Shown piece after piece: positions 42,500 through 61,017 of a stretch of 64,000 nucleotides of DNA. The notes under the pieces are model-generated. The model was given only the letters and a program-made list of their open reading frames with translations. It was not told the origin of the DNA and ran no database searches. The stretch is from NCBI GenBank assembly GCA_009760855.2, contig WPIO01000002.1, positions 124,001 to 188,000 on the forward strand, given 5' to 3'. This DNA comes from Cristatella mucedo. Its lineage: Eukaryota > Bryozoa > Phylactolaemata > Cristatellidae. How positions within the stretch are numbered: position 1 is the first letter of the stretch; every line of letters begins with the position of its first letter. Made by a program: the position numbers and the translations under genes.

Positions 42500-44060
42500 T
42501 AATAATAACACATTTGTTAGTGTCCGCAGAGAACTTAATATCTTTCTAGGCACTTTACATTTGCTGAAAAGGAAGCATGGTCGAATGGATAGTGGTAAGA
42601 TGCTCAATGACAACAAGCATATTAATTTGGTTTGGTGTGATATTCACAGGGTCAGCATGCAAATATGGTTAGTGGCAGCATGCACATGACAGTGTCAGCA
42701 CGAATGAGCACACAAAGGACGAATCGCATGAACCGACTAAATGCTGCGATAAATAAAGGCATTTTTAGTTTTTTTAATGTGGTCAAGTCAGGGGATGTCC
42801 TGACGCAAGTAGGAAGTGAGTTCCAGGCTTTGTGAGCACACAAACTGGAGTCTCCAAAGGATTTGAGGTTCGTATGAGGTATAGGTAAACGATTAGATTC
42901 CGAAAAGCAGTTGGTACTATGCTTAGCCTGGTGGGGGAGTAGATCTAATACGCAGGGTGGAGCCTATGAATGAAGGGACTTAAAAGTAAGTGAAAGAACC
43001 TTGGAAGTCGATGTGTTGCTTCACTGGGAGCCAGCGCTGGTCGGCGAGAAGGGGCATGATGTAGCAGCTGTGATGCTCACGACAGACAAGCATAGCTGCA
43101 GAATTGTTCACCAGCTGTAAGCATCTGATTGCACAGGGTGGTAGACCAACAAGCAGTGAGTTACAGAAGGCCAGACTGAGGGATGTCACAAATGCATGGA
43201 CCAATTTAGATGTGGTATCTTTGTCTAAACAAGCCCGAATTTAAGCCATGTTATATAGCTCAGAGTAAGCTGACTTGACTGTGAAGTTGATGTGGTCGTC
43301 TAATGAAAGGTCACTTTGAAAAAGGATGCCTAGATTTCGTGCAGGTTCAACAGGAGAAATGCTGGCAGCGCCATTTTGAGCTGTAGGTTTCCCCATTTCT
43401 GAATCACACTTGGTTTGCCCATAACTAGTAACTTGGTTTTATCATCATTCAGTTTAAGAAAATTTACTGCCATCCATGTGTAGATAGATGTCATCTATAC
43501 ATGCAGCAAGGGAGTTGAGATAATTCGACATGCTGGAGGTCTGGGTGGGATCAAAGCAAAAGTACAGCTGAGTGTCATCTGCATAGAAGTGAAAGCCTGG
43601 ATTGTGCCTGGCAGTCACATTTGCTCGAGGGAGAGTATAAACTGCGAAAAGAACCGGGCCAAGCACAGAGCCCTGAGGTACCCCATTCTTCAGTGGTTTC
43701 CTCGGATGATCCTTCTCTGTTCACATCAATACTCTTTTCTGTTCACATCAATACTCTGGAGTCTCCCACTGCGATTGCAGTGCAGTACCAGTGATGTCCA
43801 GGCGCTCGAGAAGGACTTGGTGATCGATAGTATCAAAAGCTGCCGAAAGATCGAGCAAAACAAGCAGAGAGATTTTACCCGGGTCTGCATTCCTAAGAAG
43901 GTCGTGATACATCCTAAGCAATGCAGACTCTGTGGAGTGATTAGCTGCAAAACTAGACTGGAACTTACTAGCTATATGCGAAGTTTAAATACATGAGTTC
44001 AGCTGGTCTGCCACGACTCGTTCAGTGTCCTGTTGAGTCCTAATCAGAATTTTCAGTCCG
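42500..44060 (-). pseudogene. LINE family A, long 5'-truncated copy
   Basis: Minus strand carries, from its 5' end near 44060, the LLDLSAAFDTID region, then [26 protein letters not shown] (catalytic box), [18 protein letters not shown] and the LADQRWLPVKQHIDF block, and the 3' UTR with the tail near 42500. Stops and frameshifts throughout. A 21-bp local duplication (TCTGTTCACATCAATACTCT) lies at about 43714-43753. Confidence 0.8.
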
Positions 44061-44381
44061 GCTATAAAAGCACCTAGCTACACACTTACGTCTTGAAGCA
44101 TGTTCCAGAGTTAATAATCACATATGTCATGAGCATTAATGCTCACCTTTCAGTAGCAGCCTAATTAAAATCAGTATTATGATGATTTGACCTGGTCGAT
44201 ATTATTGTGTATTGTAACTTGATACTTAATCCTATCATCACTTCAGAATCAGTGGACTGGATTGTCAGGCTCGGCTGAATTGGTCAGGTCAGTGTCTGAC
44301 CTTGCTTGTTGCCTCTTGCTCTTGTAGACTCGGGACATGATGGTTTTGTGACCTGGCAACACAACTGCTATTTGCCCATTC

Positions 44382-49793
<5,412 letters not shown>

Positions 49794-51119
49794 CTCATAT
49801 CACCTGCCAGAAGAAAAAAAAAGAATTGTGCAAGCATGCCGGAGAAGATGTGAACAATGACTCGTCAACTTGGTCACAGACGATTCTGTCATGATCTGAT
49901 TGCTATCTTTTGGCATTACCTTATAATCAAGAGCTAACGGCTATTACAATATTCTTTCAATGTTACAGTCTGTTCATGATTCCCTGTGTGTGGCCTTCTG
50001 GCATTTCCAATGGTAATTTCCTTAACATCGCTCGTGGGTATGCGATGGTGAGGTGTCTGTCAGCGCCCGTGGTTCTACTACCTAAGAGGAGGGCGAGGCT
50101 AACTTCTATTTTTAAATAAAAGTGCAAAGTGCAGTGATAAGTGATAACGATTGCCGGTCTGCCCTTATCACGGGAGTGGCAAAAACGCAGGGCTGCTAAG
50201 ATATTTGGGAAATCTCCATGTGCTATAGATCAAAATGGCCCATTGACACAATCCAAGAGAACTACATTTCTTAGCATGAAATATATGGGCTTTGGGACTG
50301 CTATTGCACATTAGACTCCTGCTTTATGTGCTGGTTTCACCTGCAGCACAAAATTAATAATAGTTTAATTGTTATTGGTTGATGCGTTAGTTCTTGCAGT
50401 TGTGGTAAAAACGAATTCTCAGCGAGGTAGTTGGTGAACCGCGTTCTGTTATCAAGCACACATGAAAGAAAGGGTTCTAATTTTTCGAAAGTGACAAAGT
50501 CTTCATGGTTCAGATGCTGCTGAACTGTATTGCTTGCAGACGAATGTGAGGCACTGTCAATAAGTATTGCTGTGGTCGGCAATGACACTACTGCCAAAAG
50601 CAGGCCACACTTATCCCCCGAACATTTGTATACTGCTACGCCTAGCATGCCTTTATGATTTCACCGCGAGCCCACCTGTCACCATCCTGTACATACCGAT
50701 GTCAGAGCAGACGAAGCTCCCTCAGCCTAACCATTTAAGGAGGCCGGCGCTGATCCCTTTAGCTATACAACAAAGTCATTCCAGAACTCAACAGCATTCC
50801 AGTGTACCGTGGTGTGCCCTGATGATAAGGCAAAAACACTACAACTACAAAACAGGGTTGAGGTAAATCTAACTAACAGCGAGTAAGCAAACAAGTTGTC
50901 ATGCGGGAGCACCTGTTTGAAACGGCACCTGCAGGTGCAATAATAACATGTAGTGCAAGAGCTGCATAAGTTACCTGAAGTTCATTGTACTTCAGCCATC
51001 GGCCTACTGAACCACAGCATCAACCGAAATAGCATTCTGCTGGCAGAAAATCAGAGCAGCTACTAGCCACAACCAGCTACTACCTTGCTGCTATAGCTAC
51101 TAGCCCAAGATCCTTATGA
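49794..51119. other. CHMP1A 3' UTR and intergenic DNA
   Basis: 3' UTR to about 50140 with AATAAA at 50115-50120. Beyond that nothing recognised. Confidence 0.5.
50115..50120 (+). terminator. Probable CHMP1A polyadenylation signal
   Basis: Canonical AATAAA 322 bp after the CHMP1A stop codon, in an A/T-rich context. Use is inferred. Confidence 0.55.
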
Positions 51120-51795
51120 TGCAATATTAATAATAGTAATAATAATACACTTGATAAAGCACCCTCAGAGAACTCAATCTCTTTCTAGGCGCTTTACATT
51201 TGCTGCAAAGTGAAACACGATTGAATGGTGAGTAATACCATGCTTGATAAACATGAATAACATGGTTAATGGCAGCATGCACAGTGTCAGCAAGCACAAG
51301 CACATAAAGAACGAATCACAGGGACCCACTAAATGCTGTCATAAATAGGTGCGTTTTTAAGTTCTTTTTAAATGTGGTCAAGTCAGGGTGATGCATGTCG
51401 GGAGAGAATTTCAGGCTTTGGGAGCATACGAACTACATGCACGGTCTCCAAAGGATTTGGGGTTTGTACGAGGTATTGGTAAACTGTTGGATTCCGAAAA
51501 GCAGGTGATACGATGCTAGGCCTGGTGGGGGAGTAGATCTGGGAGATAGGCTGGAGCCAAAGAATTAAGTGACAACAGTGAGCGACAAAACCTTGTTGCT
51601 TGACTGGTAGCCAGTGCAGGTCGGCGAGAAGTGGTGAGATGTGGCAACAGCGACACTCACGACAGACAAGCCTAGCTGCCGAGTTTTGCACCAGCTGTAA
51701 GCACCTGATTGCACGTGCCGGTAGGCCTGCAAGCAGTGGTTTTCAGAAGTCAAGACGAGATGTCACAAATGCATGGACCAACTTAGATGTGGGCT
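51120..51795 (-). pseudogene. LINE family A, 5'-truncated copy
   Basis: Tail (AATAATAGTAATAATAATAC) at 51128. On the minus strand the 3' UTR, then QNSAARLVCRECRCCHISPL with LADLHWLPVKQ. Begins near 51795. A 6-8 bp deletion lies near 51390. Confidence 0.8.
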
Positions 51796-52394
51796 AGGAC
51801 TTCCAATTTACAAGTTGAATTTGTGCTTGCTGCCCTAGAAGCAACTGCGGTTTGCAATCTGCGTTGCTTAGGGACAAACTTGTTTACAGCTGCAACATAT
51901 TGGGAGATATGTGAAGCTTGGTTTACATGATCTAAATCCTTAATTCTGACCACCACTTTGACTAGCAAGATCGCCAACAAAATTTGGCAACGATCGTCAA
52001 AGAACATAAAAAACAGAGTTTTGAGTTACCATATGTCACTGCTACGGAGTTAACCCTATTGCTTGCTATTTGGGCAGGTAACACTTCTTTCCTTCGGTCA
52101 CATTTCTTCAAGAGAATGGGATGACCAGAAACTGAGCCCTTTTCGGACAGCTAATGTTAGCTAGTTTTCAGAATCGGCCAGACTTAGACAATGCAGGCCC
52201 TGGCTGCCATTCAGTACTGTCCATACGCTTGCAGTATGGCGAGTGCTTGAGCGCTCGACTGTCACTATTGAGTGCAAAGCAAGACTGACTTGAGCATGGG
52301 TTCATGGGAAAGAATTCATCAAAAACGAATTAGGCATGGGGAGGGGCTTCAGCATCTCCATCGAGCCGGTTAGCATGCCCCTGCCAAAATAATA
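51796..52394. other. Unassigned intergenic DNA
   Basis: No gene or repeat recognised. Confidence 0.35.
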
Positions 52395-52542
52395 AATACT
52401 ATTAGTAAGACGTTTATTAGGTTCCTCGAGAGAACTAAATCCCTTTTTAGGCACACGTGCTGGAGAGGAAAGTGCCTATAGAGAGATTAAGTTCTCTGAG
52501 GGCACTTTATCAAGTGAATTATTATTATTATTATTATTAACC
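52395..52542. mobile_element. Two LINE family A tails in inverted orientation
   Basis: Minus-strand tail piece (GAGAGAACTAAATCCCTTTT, 52428-52447) faces a plus-strand tail (GTGCCTATAGAGAGATTAAG, 52474-52493, then (ATT)n) with about 25 bp between, making a short foldback. Confidence 0.6.
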
Positions 52543-53714
52543 GTCAGCCAGGGCAATATTGTCAGCCCCTCTGAAATTTTGGCTACACTGCTGGTAACTA
52601 CCCACAATGCAACCAACACCAGCGATGGGTGAGCAAGAGCTCACAAGACTATAAAGGCAGCTGACGATGCCACCTCAAAATAAGTTGTTAACTTGTCGAT
52701 GCAAGTATTCAGAAATCAAAGCCAAAAGAGGATGATGACAAGTAATCACAACAAAAAACTGTTGACCGTAGCACAATAATGTGGGCCTCACGAACAAATG
52801 CAACCGACCGATCGCCACTTTTTAATACACACGTGCCTCACAGAAAAACAGAAGGGTTGTTTTACGGTCACCTTGAATTAACAGCAATCAGATATTCAGC
52901 ACATAATGTCAATAAGGTCAAAGGATGCTGCACGACGAAGCAAGTCCACTTTCAGTACCAACCTTCATCTGGACCGTAAATTATTTTAAGATCGAGCTCA
53001 GGTAAAGGTCAGTTAAAGCAAGCCAGATTTGTGATAAACGTCAAAACAACCCTCACAACGTGACGCTTGTAATCAGACCACTTAAACAATGTTTAGTGAG
53101 TTTATAGGCTAACTCACTGATACCCTAAGACACAATTTGCATTGCCAAGTAATATTAGAAGAACATGGCATGACATCAATTATGGTGCAATTGGCCAAAA
53201 ACCGTCTGTTTTGATCTCACAAACAACGCTGCACCACCTTGCCACGTAACGAACTCTTGCTTTAACTAGTAGAGATGCATTAACGGTTGGCCACGGCAAT
53301 TCTAAAGCAACCTTTATGGTGTGATAGCATCCCATTTCGCACTACCTTGGACCAGCCAATGGTTGAAGACAAGAAAGATATTGATGACCTAAGAACAAAA
53401 ATCATCGTTTCTAATATACAATGAAGCAATTAACCCTGTGTAAGGTCAGTCAGAATGCACGGGCATTATTTTCTTAGCTTATAGCCTGGCAGTTAGGTGC
53501 TAGCACTTTCATGACCAGCGTCGTGTGTTTGACTCCAGCAGACAGCCAGTAATTGATCAAAGCGATAAATAAGGTTATTGCATCGACCATTTTTAAGGCA
53601 GTCAGCATTAGCATCGAGTTATTTGAATGCTTGAGAGTTGAAAATAATTTTGTATTATAGCTTCCCATATCAGGACTTACGGGTACAGATGATACATACA
53701 GAATATCGTGTTGG
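52543..53714. other. Unassigned intergenic DNA
   Basis: No gene or repeat recognised. Confidence 0.35.
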
Positions 53715-53870
53715 TTCGGCCTACTGGCTAAGATGCTCGCCCTTAACGACTGTGGTCAAGGTGAATGTATTTGATGAGAGGTCGTGGGCTCAAACCTCAG
53801 CATACGTGAAGCACCTGAATAGGATTAAGTTCTCTTAGGGTGCTATACAAATAATTTACATTTTACATAT
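53715..53870 (+). mobile_element. tRNA-headed SINE, family 2
   Basis: GGCCTACTGGCTAAGATGCTC, then GAGGTCGTGGGCTCAAACCTC (box B region) and GTGCTATACAAATAATTTACA tail. More diverged than the 37433 copy. Confidence 0.75.
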
Positions 53871-54797
53871 TACTATTTATTTTTCAAAAGCACACCGAGC
53901 TAGCTAATATAAACTTGGATAATACTTTCACACGGTTCCTCAATTCCGCGTCTATCAGCAAATGCAGTTGAATGACTTTGTTGCTACACAGATAATCGAT
54001 GCTTTTCATTGCTTTGAACCTATGTGTGGTCTTAGCTGTGCTGCACCATTTTAAACCTTGATACATGTCCAGGAAGAGCCTTAACAACTCTTCGAAAAGT
54101 AATTCTTTGAAGAGCGATCTGTGACTCGTCCAACGAATTTTTCGTGAGCTGCAGAGAAACGATGCAAAAAAGAACTACCTTCTAAAAACCCTGACCGTGT
54201 CAACAACCGGAAGCGACTTAAAAGCTGCAAAAACTGGCTATCTATCGTGTTTTGGCTGACTGCAAGCAAACTTAATATACAAAAACAGCATGCAACTTTA
54301 ATGTAAATTTCGCAATACGAATATCAACTTTTGGTATCGAGGTAAAGTAGTTCAATCAACACTGCGATTTTAATGGTTTTATAATGTGATGCAAATGTAG
54401 TTTAATCAACACTGCAATTTTTATGATATTAAACCAAGTCCCAGTGAGAACATTCTTTTGACATTGGGTGTAAGTCCCTAGTAGTCACGAGAGGAAGACC
54501 ATTAGACCGGATTAACAAGGTTGCACATTAATTGGAGGCGAACAATACATCTGGGTCTTTACTTCCCGAACTCAGTCGGGACTCACATATTCGAAAATTC
54601 AAGTGCAGCGCGACCAATGTGGCTGGTGCTGTTTTGAACGTCTGCCCTTTCTGCGCATCTAAGCATCAAACATGACTAGAAACTGAACCAACCCAATAAG
54701 AGCACAAGCCAAAAACATGCTCTAGATTCAAGTACAAAAAATCACGTCACAGGGAGCTGCTACATCGAGCTTCCGTCGCAAGTAGACGCAATCTGAG
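53871..54797. other. Unassigned DNA including the likely IMMP2L 3' UTR
   Basis: No gene recognised. A ~30-bp motif (GTAGTTCAATCAACACTGCG / GTAGTTTAATCAACACTGCA) is duplicated at about 54346 and 54397. Confidence 0.4.
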
Positions 54798-55322
54798 CTA
54801 GTTGGAACAGCCGCAAGCATTGATGCTTTCGTGACCTTTAGGCGTAACAGGCAGCGGCCTCTCGACGCCTGGGATCCGACCCCATCGACGAGGAGGCCAA
54901 ACGATCCTGTTCACCTTTCCAGTAACCAGGCCCAAATGAACGGGACCGAAAGTATTACTGTCGAGACTCGCCTGGCCGTTATCTCCTTCTAGCCATAGGT
55001 AACCAGGCGGGACAATGATGACCACGTTCTTGTAGTTCCTAGTAACGACCGTGTCGCCGGCCACACCGATTACTCTCTTGATAAGCTTCATTCGAGGATT
55101 ATTCGGCGCGGTCACGGCAACGACGTCGCCACGCTGGATGTCGTAAAGGCGAGATCCTCGTCGGCTGACGAAAACTTTGTCGGTGCCGTGGGCTCCGCTG
55201 GGATTCAGCGTTGGCTGCATAGACGTACCGTGGATTTCCGCGACGTAGCCGACCGTGTGCAACAGTGCCATGCTCACAGGCGTAACGACTAGCAGCACCT
55301 TGCCGGCATATGCAACTGCCAT
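54798..55322 (-). CDS. IMMP2L: Mitochondrial inner membrane protease subunit 2 (IMMP2L), single exon
   Basis: ATG at 55322-55320 to the stop at 54798 gives 174 aa, almost exactly the human length (175). A membrane helix lies at ~9-28 (VLLVVTPVSMALLHTVGYVA). The signal-peptidase (S26) serine box HGTSMQPTLNP holds the nucleophile S34; the lysine box MKLIKRVIG holds the general base K82. GDTVVTRN, WLEGDNGQASLDSNTFGPV (box E region) and ITP/WPP-type IVWPPRRWG follow. The enzyme cuts inner-membrane sorting peptides from proteins such as cytochrome c1 and mitochondrial glycerol-3-phosphate dehydrogenase, acting on the intermembrane-space side with IMMP1L. The frame is open 12 codons further upstream, but with no earlier ATG. 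There is no intron and no poly-A remnant, so I take it as the functional gene rather than a retrocopy, though a retrocopy cannot be excluded. Confidence 0.93.
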   Translation of the reverse strand: MAVAYAGKVLLVVTPVSMALLHTVGYVAEIHGTSMQPTLNPSGAHGTDKVFVSRRGSRLYDIQRGDVVAVTAPNNPRMKLIKRVIGVAGDTVVTRNYKNVVIIVPPGYLWLEGDNGQASLDSNTFGPVHLGLVTGKVNRIVWPPRRWGRIPGVERPLPVTPKGHESINACGCSN

Positions 55323-56142
55323 TGTAGGACCAAAATTGCATAGTGCGTCAAGGCTCAAAATTCAATGAGCTGCAATAGAACCACGGCAGTGGAGTGTTCG
55401 GCCGCATATCGGCCCTAGCACCCGGCATGCGAGAACAACAATTCAACAAAACATTAAACGTAACAAAAGAGAAGCGACAATTGAAAGTAAATGCATCGGA
55501 AAATCGAACCCAATGGCAACTGTTGCTGCGATCATGGCTACTCCATTCAATAAAACAAAAATGGAATTTCATTGCATAAATTCGCATTATGTTGCTTCGG
55601 TAGCATTCGCACCTGTCGACGAGCACAACTACCGCTGGCAGAATGCTAAACTGGGTTAGTTCCTAAATAAGTGGCAATAAGGTAGGCGCGACTTCGCAAA
55701 TAACGGTGCTGCAAGCCAGAGGCTAAAAATACAAAATTCCACTCACTCTTAAACCCCTGGATGCAGACAAAAAAGGCACGTGGCCTTAATCAAATACAAG
55801 TTGGCATTTCTCGCGGTAGTACCGGGATAACCGCAACTCACGTCTCGGCCGCACACCATCAGCATGATATTAATTGACTTGCTGTGACACAACTACAGTG
55901 TCTGATAAGTTATTGACTGCCTTATATCTTTAAAATACACAATCATTAATTTTTCTATAGTTAAAAAATTAACAGTAGCAAGTCGCACCAGACCTACGGC
56001 ATCAGTATAATTAAAGCCTCCCCTGGTTACCAGCGGATATGCTAAGGACGCCCACTTATAATAATGGCGGCGCCTAGCGCCGGCCGCGAGTAAAAGGCTT
56101 TTCTACCGAATCACCTGCTTCAATCACGTGAAATTTTTGACA
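55323..56142. promoter_or_regulatory. Shared upstream region between divergent IMMP2L and the 56143 gene
   Basis: 820 bp separate the two start codons, which point away from each other. Near the right end are a GC-rich stretch (56065-56092) with AATGGCGGCGCC, resembling a YY1-type ATGGCGGC initiator element, and CACGTG (E-box) at 56125-56130. A shared bidirectional promoter is inference; one end could have its own promoter. Confidence 0.45.
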
Positions 56143-59100
56143 ATGGGTGATACAGGTAAGTTTGGTTATTAAAATTTAAATTATTTTTATTACACTCCGA
56201 CCAGAGAGCTCTGGAATTAGCCAGATCACACTTCCCAGAAGTGAACGGTTCCGACGAGCTTTCAGTGGATGCCTGGGTCCAATCTAAATAGTCGATCGCG
56301 GCGCTGTCAAAACAGTCGCACGAGGAATTAATTCTGAAATAGAGAGGTGGCAGAGTTTTAAAGCGAGTTAATCAATCTAGCTTGTAGTCGGAAGTCACAG
56401 TAATAGTTCAGGAAGCAGTGCATTTTCTTCTCCGTTGTTGGTTGTTCGGACGATAAATCGGTCTGAATGCACCCTATCTGATAACGATTATAACTTAGGT
56501 GGTACCACTTTCGTAATAAAAACTCTTGAAGATTATGGTAGTCGGATTTATGAGAAACTTATTTATTGGTGCACAGTCATCGGCAAGTGACGACCTATAG
56601 CTTGGCTTTTGCTCAACACATGACATTGCGGGAAAACTTGGTTTACATTCGACGAAAGCATCATAGGTTACAGCGTCAGTCCTTAGAAGTACTATCAGAC
56701 TTGGAAAAGCTATATTGATCCATAACTTGTAATAATTAATATCTAACTTGGGTACTTCGTTGACGACTTCAGCATTGCATGAACGGGCCCTAACAGTTCT
56801 ACAACTGAGAGGGAGTGCTAACTTTTAGCGAGAGACAAACAAATTGATTGCAACGAAATCTGCCTCGGACTATCCTCAAATATTTTGGAGATCGCCCCTT
56901 TGGTCCCAAAGCCTGGAACTCACTCCCCACTGACGTCACGATACCCCCCCCCCCGACTTGACGCATTTAAAAAGAAGCACACCTGTTTCTCACAGCATTT
57001 GCTGGGTCCCTCTGACTTTCCCGTTGCGTGCTTATACGTACTGACACTGTGCATGTGACCACCAGCCATATTTTCATGCTGACACTGTGCACGTGTCCTC
57101 TAACCATAGTATGCTTGTTGACATTGTGCATGTTACCTCTGACCATTTGATCATGCTTCTGTAGTAGAATATGTAATAGGTCCAATAAGAGATTACATTC
57201 TCTGATGGTGCTATACGATTTATTATTATTAGTAGTAGTAGTAATGACCTCATGATAAAGACTGTTCAGAGTAGGGCATATTTACTGTTCTAGATCTCTC
57301 AGCAGTATTTGACACGATTGACCATCAGATTCTTTTGGAGTATCTGTCGACAAGCATAGGTATTGCTATCAGAATGCAAAACTGGGTTAGTTCCTACATT
57401 AGTCAGACATTTTAGCGTATAGATGTAAACTGCTGTCGGTCATCTGGACCTTAAAGGAGGGGGTGGTACCATAAGGTTCGGTACAAGGCTCTCTTCTTTT
57501 CTATATCCATTTTCTCCCTCTTGCCCAAACATTGCCAAATACAGTCTCGGCTTTCATTTCTATGCCAATGACATCCAGCTCTACCTATTCTTCGACCCAT
57601 TTAATCTTTACTCCTCATCCGACCCTCACGCGACTCCTTTATTGTCTGCATTGACGAAATTCGCATTTGGGATTAGGCTTAACGATGATAAGACCAACCT
57701 AATAACTATGGAAAAACCTACTGTCAGCCTAAAGCTGGAAGACCCCACCCTCAAGATAAAGTTAATCTGAGAAACAATGTCAACAGTAGGGTATGGTTTG
57801 ACAAGCTTTTGACAGTCCAACTAGGTCATGCGTTTGTGAAAGTGTGTCTGGGCTACTTCAGTTCCATGTATTCAGGACTATCGGCCTGCATATCCTAATT
57901 TTCTGCAACCGGTCCTCAACGCAGCGGCTAGGCTGGTCTGTCGTCGACGGCATAGCTGCCACACGGCATGACTTCTATCCGAGCTTCAGTGGCTTTCTAT
58001 CGAGCACTGAGTCGCCTGCACAAGATTCCCTCTCTGGCATTTGGTCACATCTGCTGCTTGCACCTCAGCCTAACAACAATTGATCTTCTTTCTCCTTCGC
58101 TTTTGCACCATCCGGTTGACGGCTTTCTGTCGTCTCGCCGGTTCGTCGCAGTGAATAGAAATATTTTGGCCGGCGGTCCCTCAGCTCACGTGCACCAAAC
58201 ATCTGAAGTATGTTTCCAGTTTCTGTCATCAAGTACATCGACTTTGCATCATTTAAGTCTCAGCTCAAGACGCATCTGTTCTGCAGAGCTTTTCCGACAT
58301 CTGGCGAACCTGCCTTCCATCCTATGTAGTTTGCGTCCTTATCTTTGCTCAATTCAGTGCACGAGCAAATTCTATCTGATTTAACACCCTCTTTCTTATA
58401 GCGACAGAAGACCCTTGACGGCTATCACTACCGCTTGCTGGAGCATTGCTTTTGCAGACCTCACTTCCCGTGGGCCATAGCCTAGAATATTCTCTATATG
58501 TAGAATACTCTTATGTAGCTCCTTGCAGCCAGCGCCACGGCCGGCAGTTCTGCCTTCGGGCCTGTTCCGACTTGCAGAGGGTAGAAGCAGCCGGCTCTGG
58601 CCGGTGGCCAGCCGTCGAGTTACGCCTGCTTCTGCCAGCTTGCTCTGTAGCCGCGATGGCACCCGAGGTAAGGTGGTTGCTTTTCGCGACCTCGGTCCCG
58701 AGGTCGTTGGTTCGAATCCTTCGGTGGATTATCCTTTATTGCCTCTGCAAGAGAGCGGCAGTGACAACTGTAAAGGCTCTTCTGTCGCTATACAAAACGA
58801 GGCTGTTGTATAAGTTGGTATTTTTTTCTATCAGCAATGAAGTTGCTGAATGCTCCACTTGTGAGGAATTTTCTACTCATTTTGAGGTGTTTAGGAGTTT
58901 TCTCCTCCATAGATTGTGGAGTTCTGGCCTTCAGTGGTCAGACACGTGCTTTGCACTCTTTAGCCGTTTTGCAGAGGCAGCACCACACTGGTCTGGTCAG
59001 GCTCACTTTTCCTGTATTAATAATTCAGGTTTGTTTGTTTTTTGTTGCCAACGCTTCGAATTAAAAGACATACCAGGCGCTGGGCGTGTCAAACTAAAGT

Positions 59101-60534
59101 CGCTTGCTCTGATCTGCAGATGAACTCGAGAACACTCACCATTGTTGCATGTTGCTTAACAAATTTAAAGGTACTAGTATTTCAGTCATGACGTACATGG
59201 TATAGATGCATACTAGCTGCTTTCTTTGGGCTTGCTACAGGTACATCTTCAGCAGTCACAGAGCATGCATGAACCCATTTTTTTATAGCTTGTAGCAGGT
59301 GAAGGAAGGTATGTGCAACTTCGGTAAATCCACTTTTCTCTGTCGTGCAAACTTTGTGGGCTACCTCTATGAGATCAATAAGAATTGCCCTTTTACATAA
59401 GTGGAAATGAATGAGGGATTATTTCTTTGAACGAGTGTGTCAAGGAGCCTCACACTCAATTACAAAATTCGGTTAAGCACTCGAAATTCAGCCAAGCAGA
59501 AACACGATAACCTGCCTTTGCTCATAATACTTTTACGATTTCAGCCAACCATTATTATCAGATCGAGGTCCCACATTGTTTGCATGATTAAAGCAGGTTT
59601 CAAGATGTATCCACTTCTCAAAATTAGTGTCATTACATCATGTTATGCCAATTGTTATCTACAAATGGATGAGAGCTATAATCCCTTTTCGTTCAATTTG
59701 ACTCATTGCTTCTCATTGCTCTTAAAGCTAGACTTTGTAGTGGTTTTTCATAGTCTTTCAATTTATTGCAACCCACTTTACATAATTTGTCAGATGACGA
59801 GCTGGAGATTGAAGAGCAAGTAGCCGATCTCGGTGCGCCTGATGTGAAAGATGCTGCCGACGAGATAGCACATGGAGCAGCCAGTGAATCAGCCATTACG
59901 CCGATGACCCAAATGTCAATGAAATCATCGCAGCTTGAGGATGGAAGATATAGGCTCCCGAAGTTCTTGCAAAGGCAAACTGAAGCCCAATTGAAGCAGA
60001 ACGACATGTACACTATGCCCACTCTCGACTTCTCCCAGGTACTGCTGGTATATGCAAGTTATTGGTCTTGCATGTACTACACTAAGGTTGCCATGCTTAG
60101 GGCCATTGGGTTTGTACTGCAGCAATTAATCAGTAGCTGATTGGTCGTATGCAAAGAGGACGGCTGATGTGCTACCTCTAATATCTTATGCTTGACTAGT
60201 TGCTATCTGTGAATAAAAGTGTTTCGAGGTGCACTTTTTTTTGGCCATATGAACGAATATTTGATTGGGATAAGTCGGGATCCACCTGACTCTGCATGTG
60301 GTTGCTCATTAAGAAAATGACAATTAAGGCACTCAGATGTTGCACGAGACTTTTTTTTTATTTGATTGGCCACTATATTTTCGTCATAGCTAGTTGATCC
60401 TAGCTTCAGCCGGTTTCCCAGAACAGGCTAACAGGTATGTGTGCTTGTCAGATGTAATCACCATGCCCCCTCCTGTTACATTAGTGCATGGTAACTCTTT
60501 TATATTACACCACAGAATAAACATATAAATATAA

Positions 60535-60591
<57 letters not shown>

Positions 60592-60936
60592 GGCGAGACA
60601 TTATTCTAATGAGTGTTATTCGAGTACAGATACTAAAAACGGAATGGCAAATAATCATATAGGTACTTATAAAGTAATGCTTGACCTTACCTTCTGTGGT
60701 GATGCAATGTGCCATGCCATCGCCTGCTGGTGGGGCTTTGGGGCACGTTTAAAGACTTCGTCATGTTCCTCAAGTGACACAACAGCAGTGCCGTTCAAAG
60801 ATACTACAGTAGCAAATTAATGGTTTCTACAGTGGTAAACTTATGGCAACTTACCAAGAGGACGCCTTGAATTCGGATCCTCATGGACTCACTAAGACAT
60901 TACCACGTGGCCACCAGAGTGATGCCCAAGGTAAAA

Positions 60937-61017
<81 letters not shown>

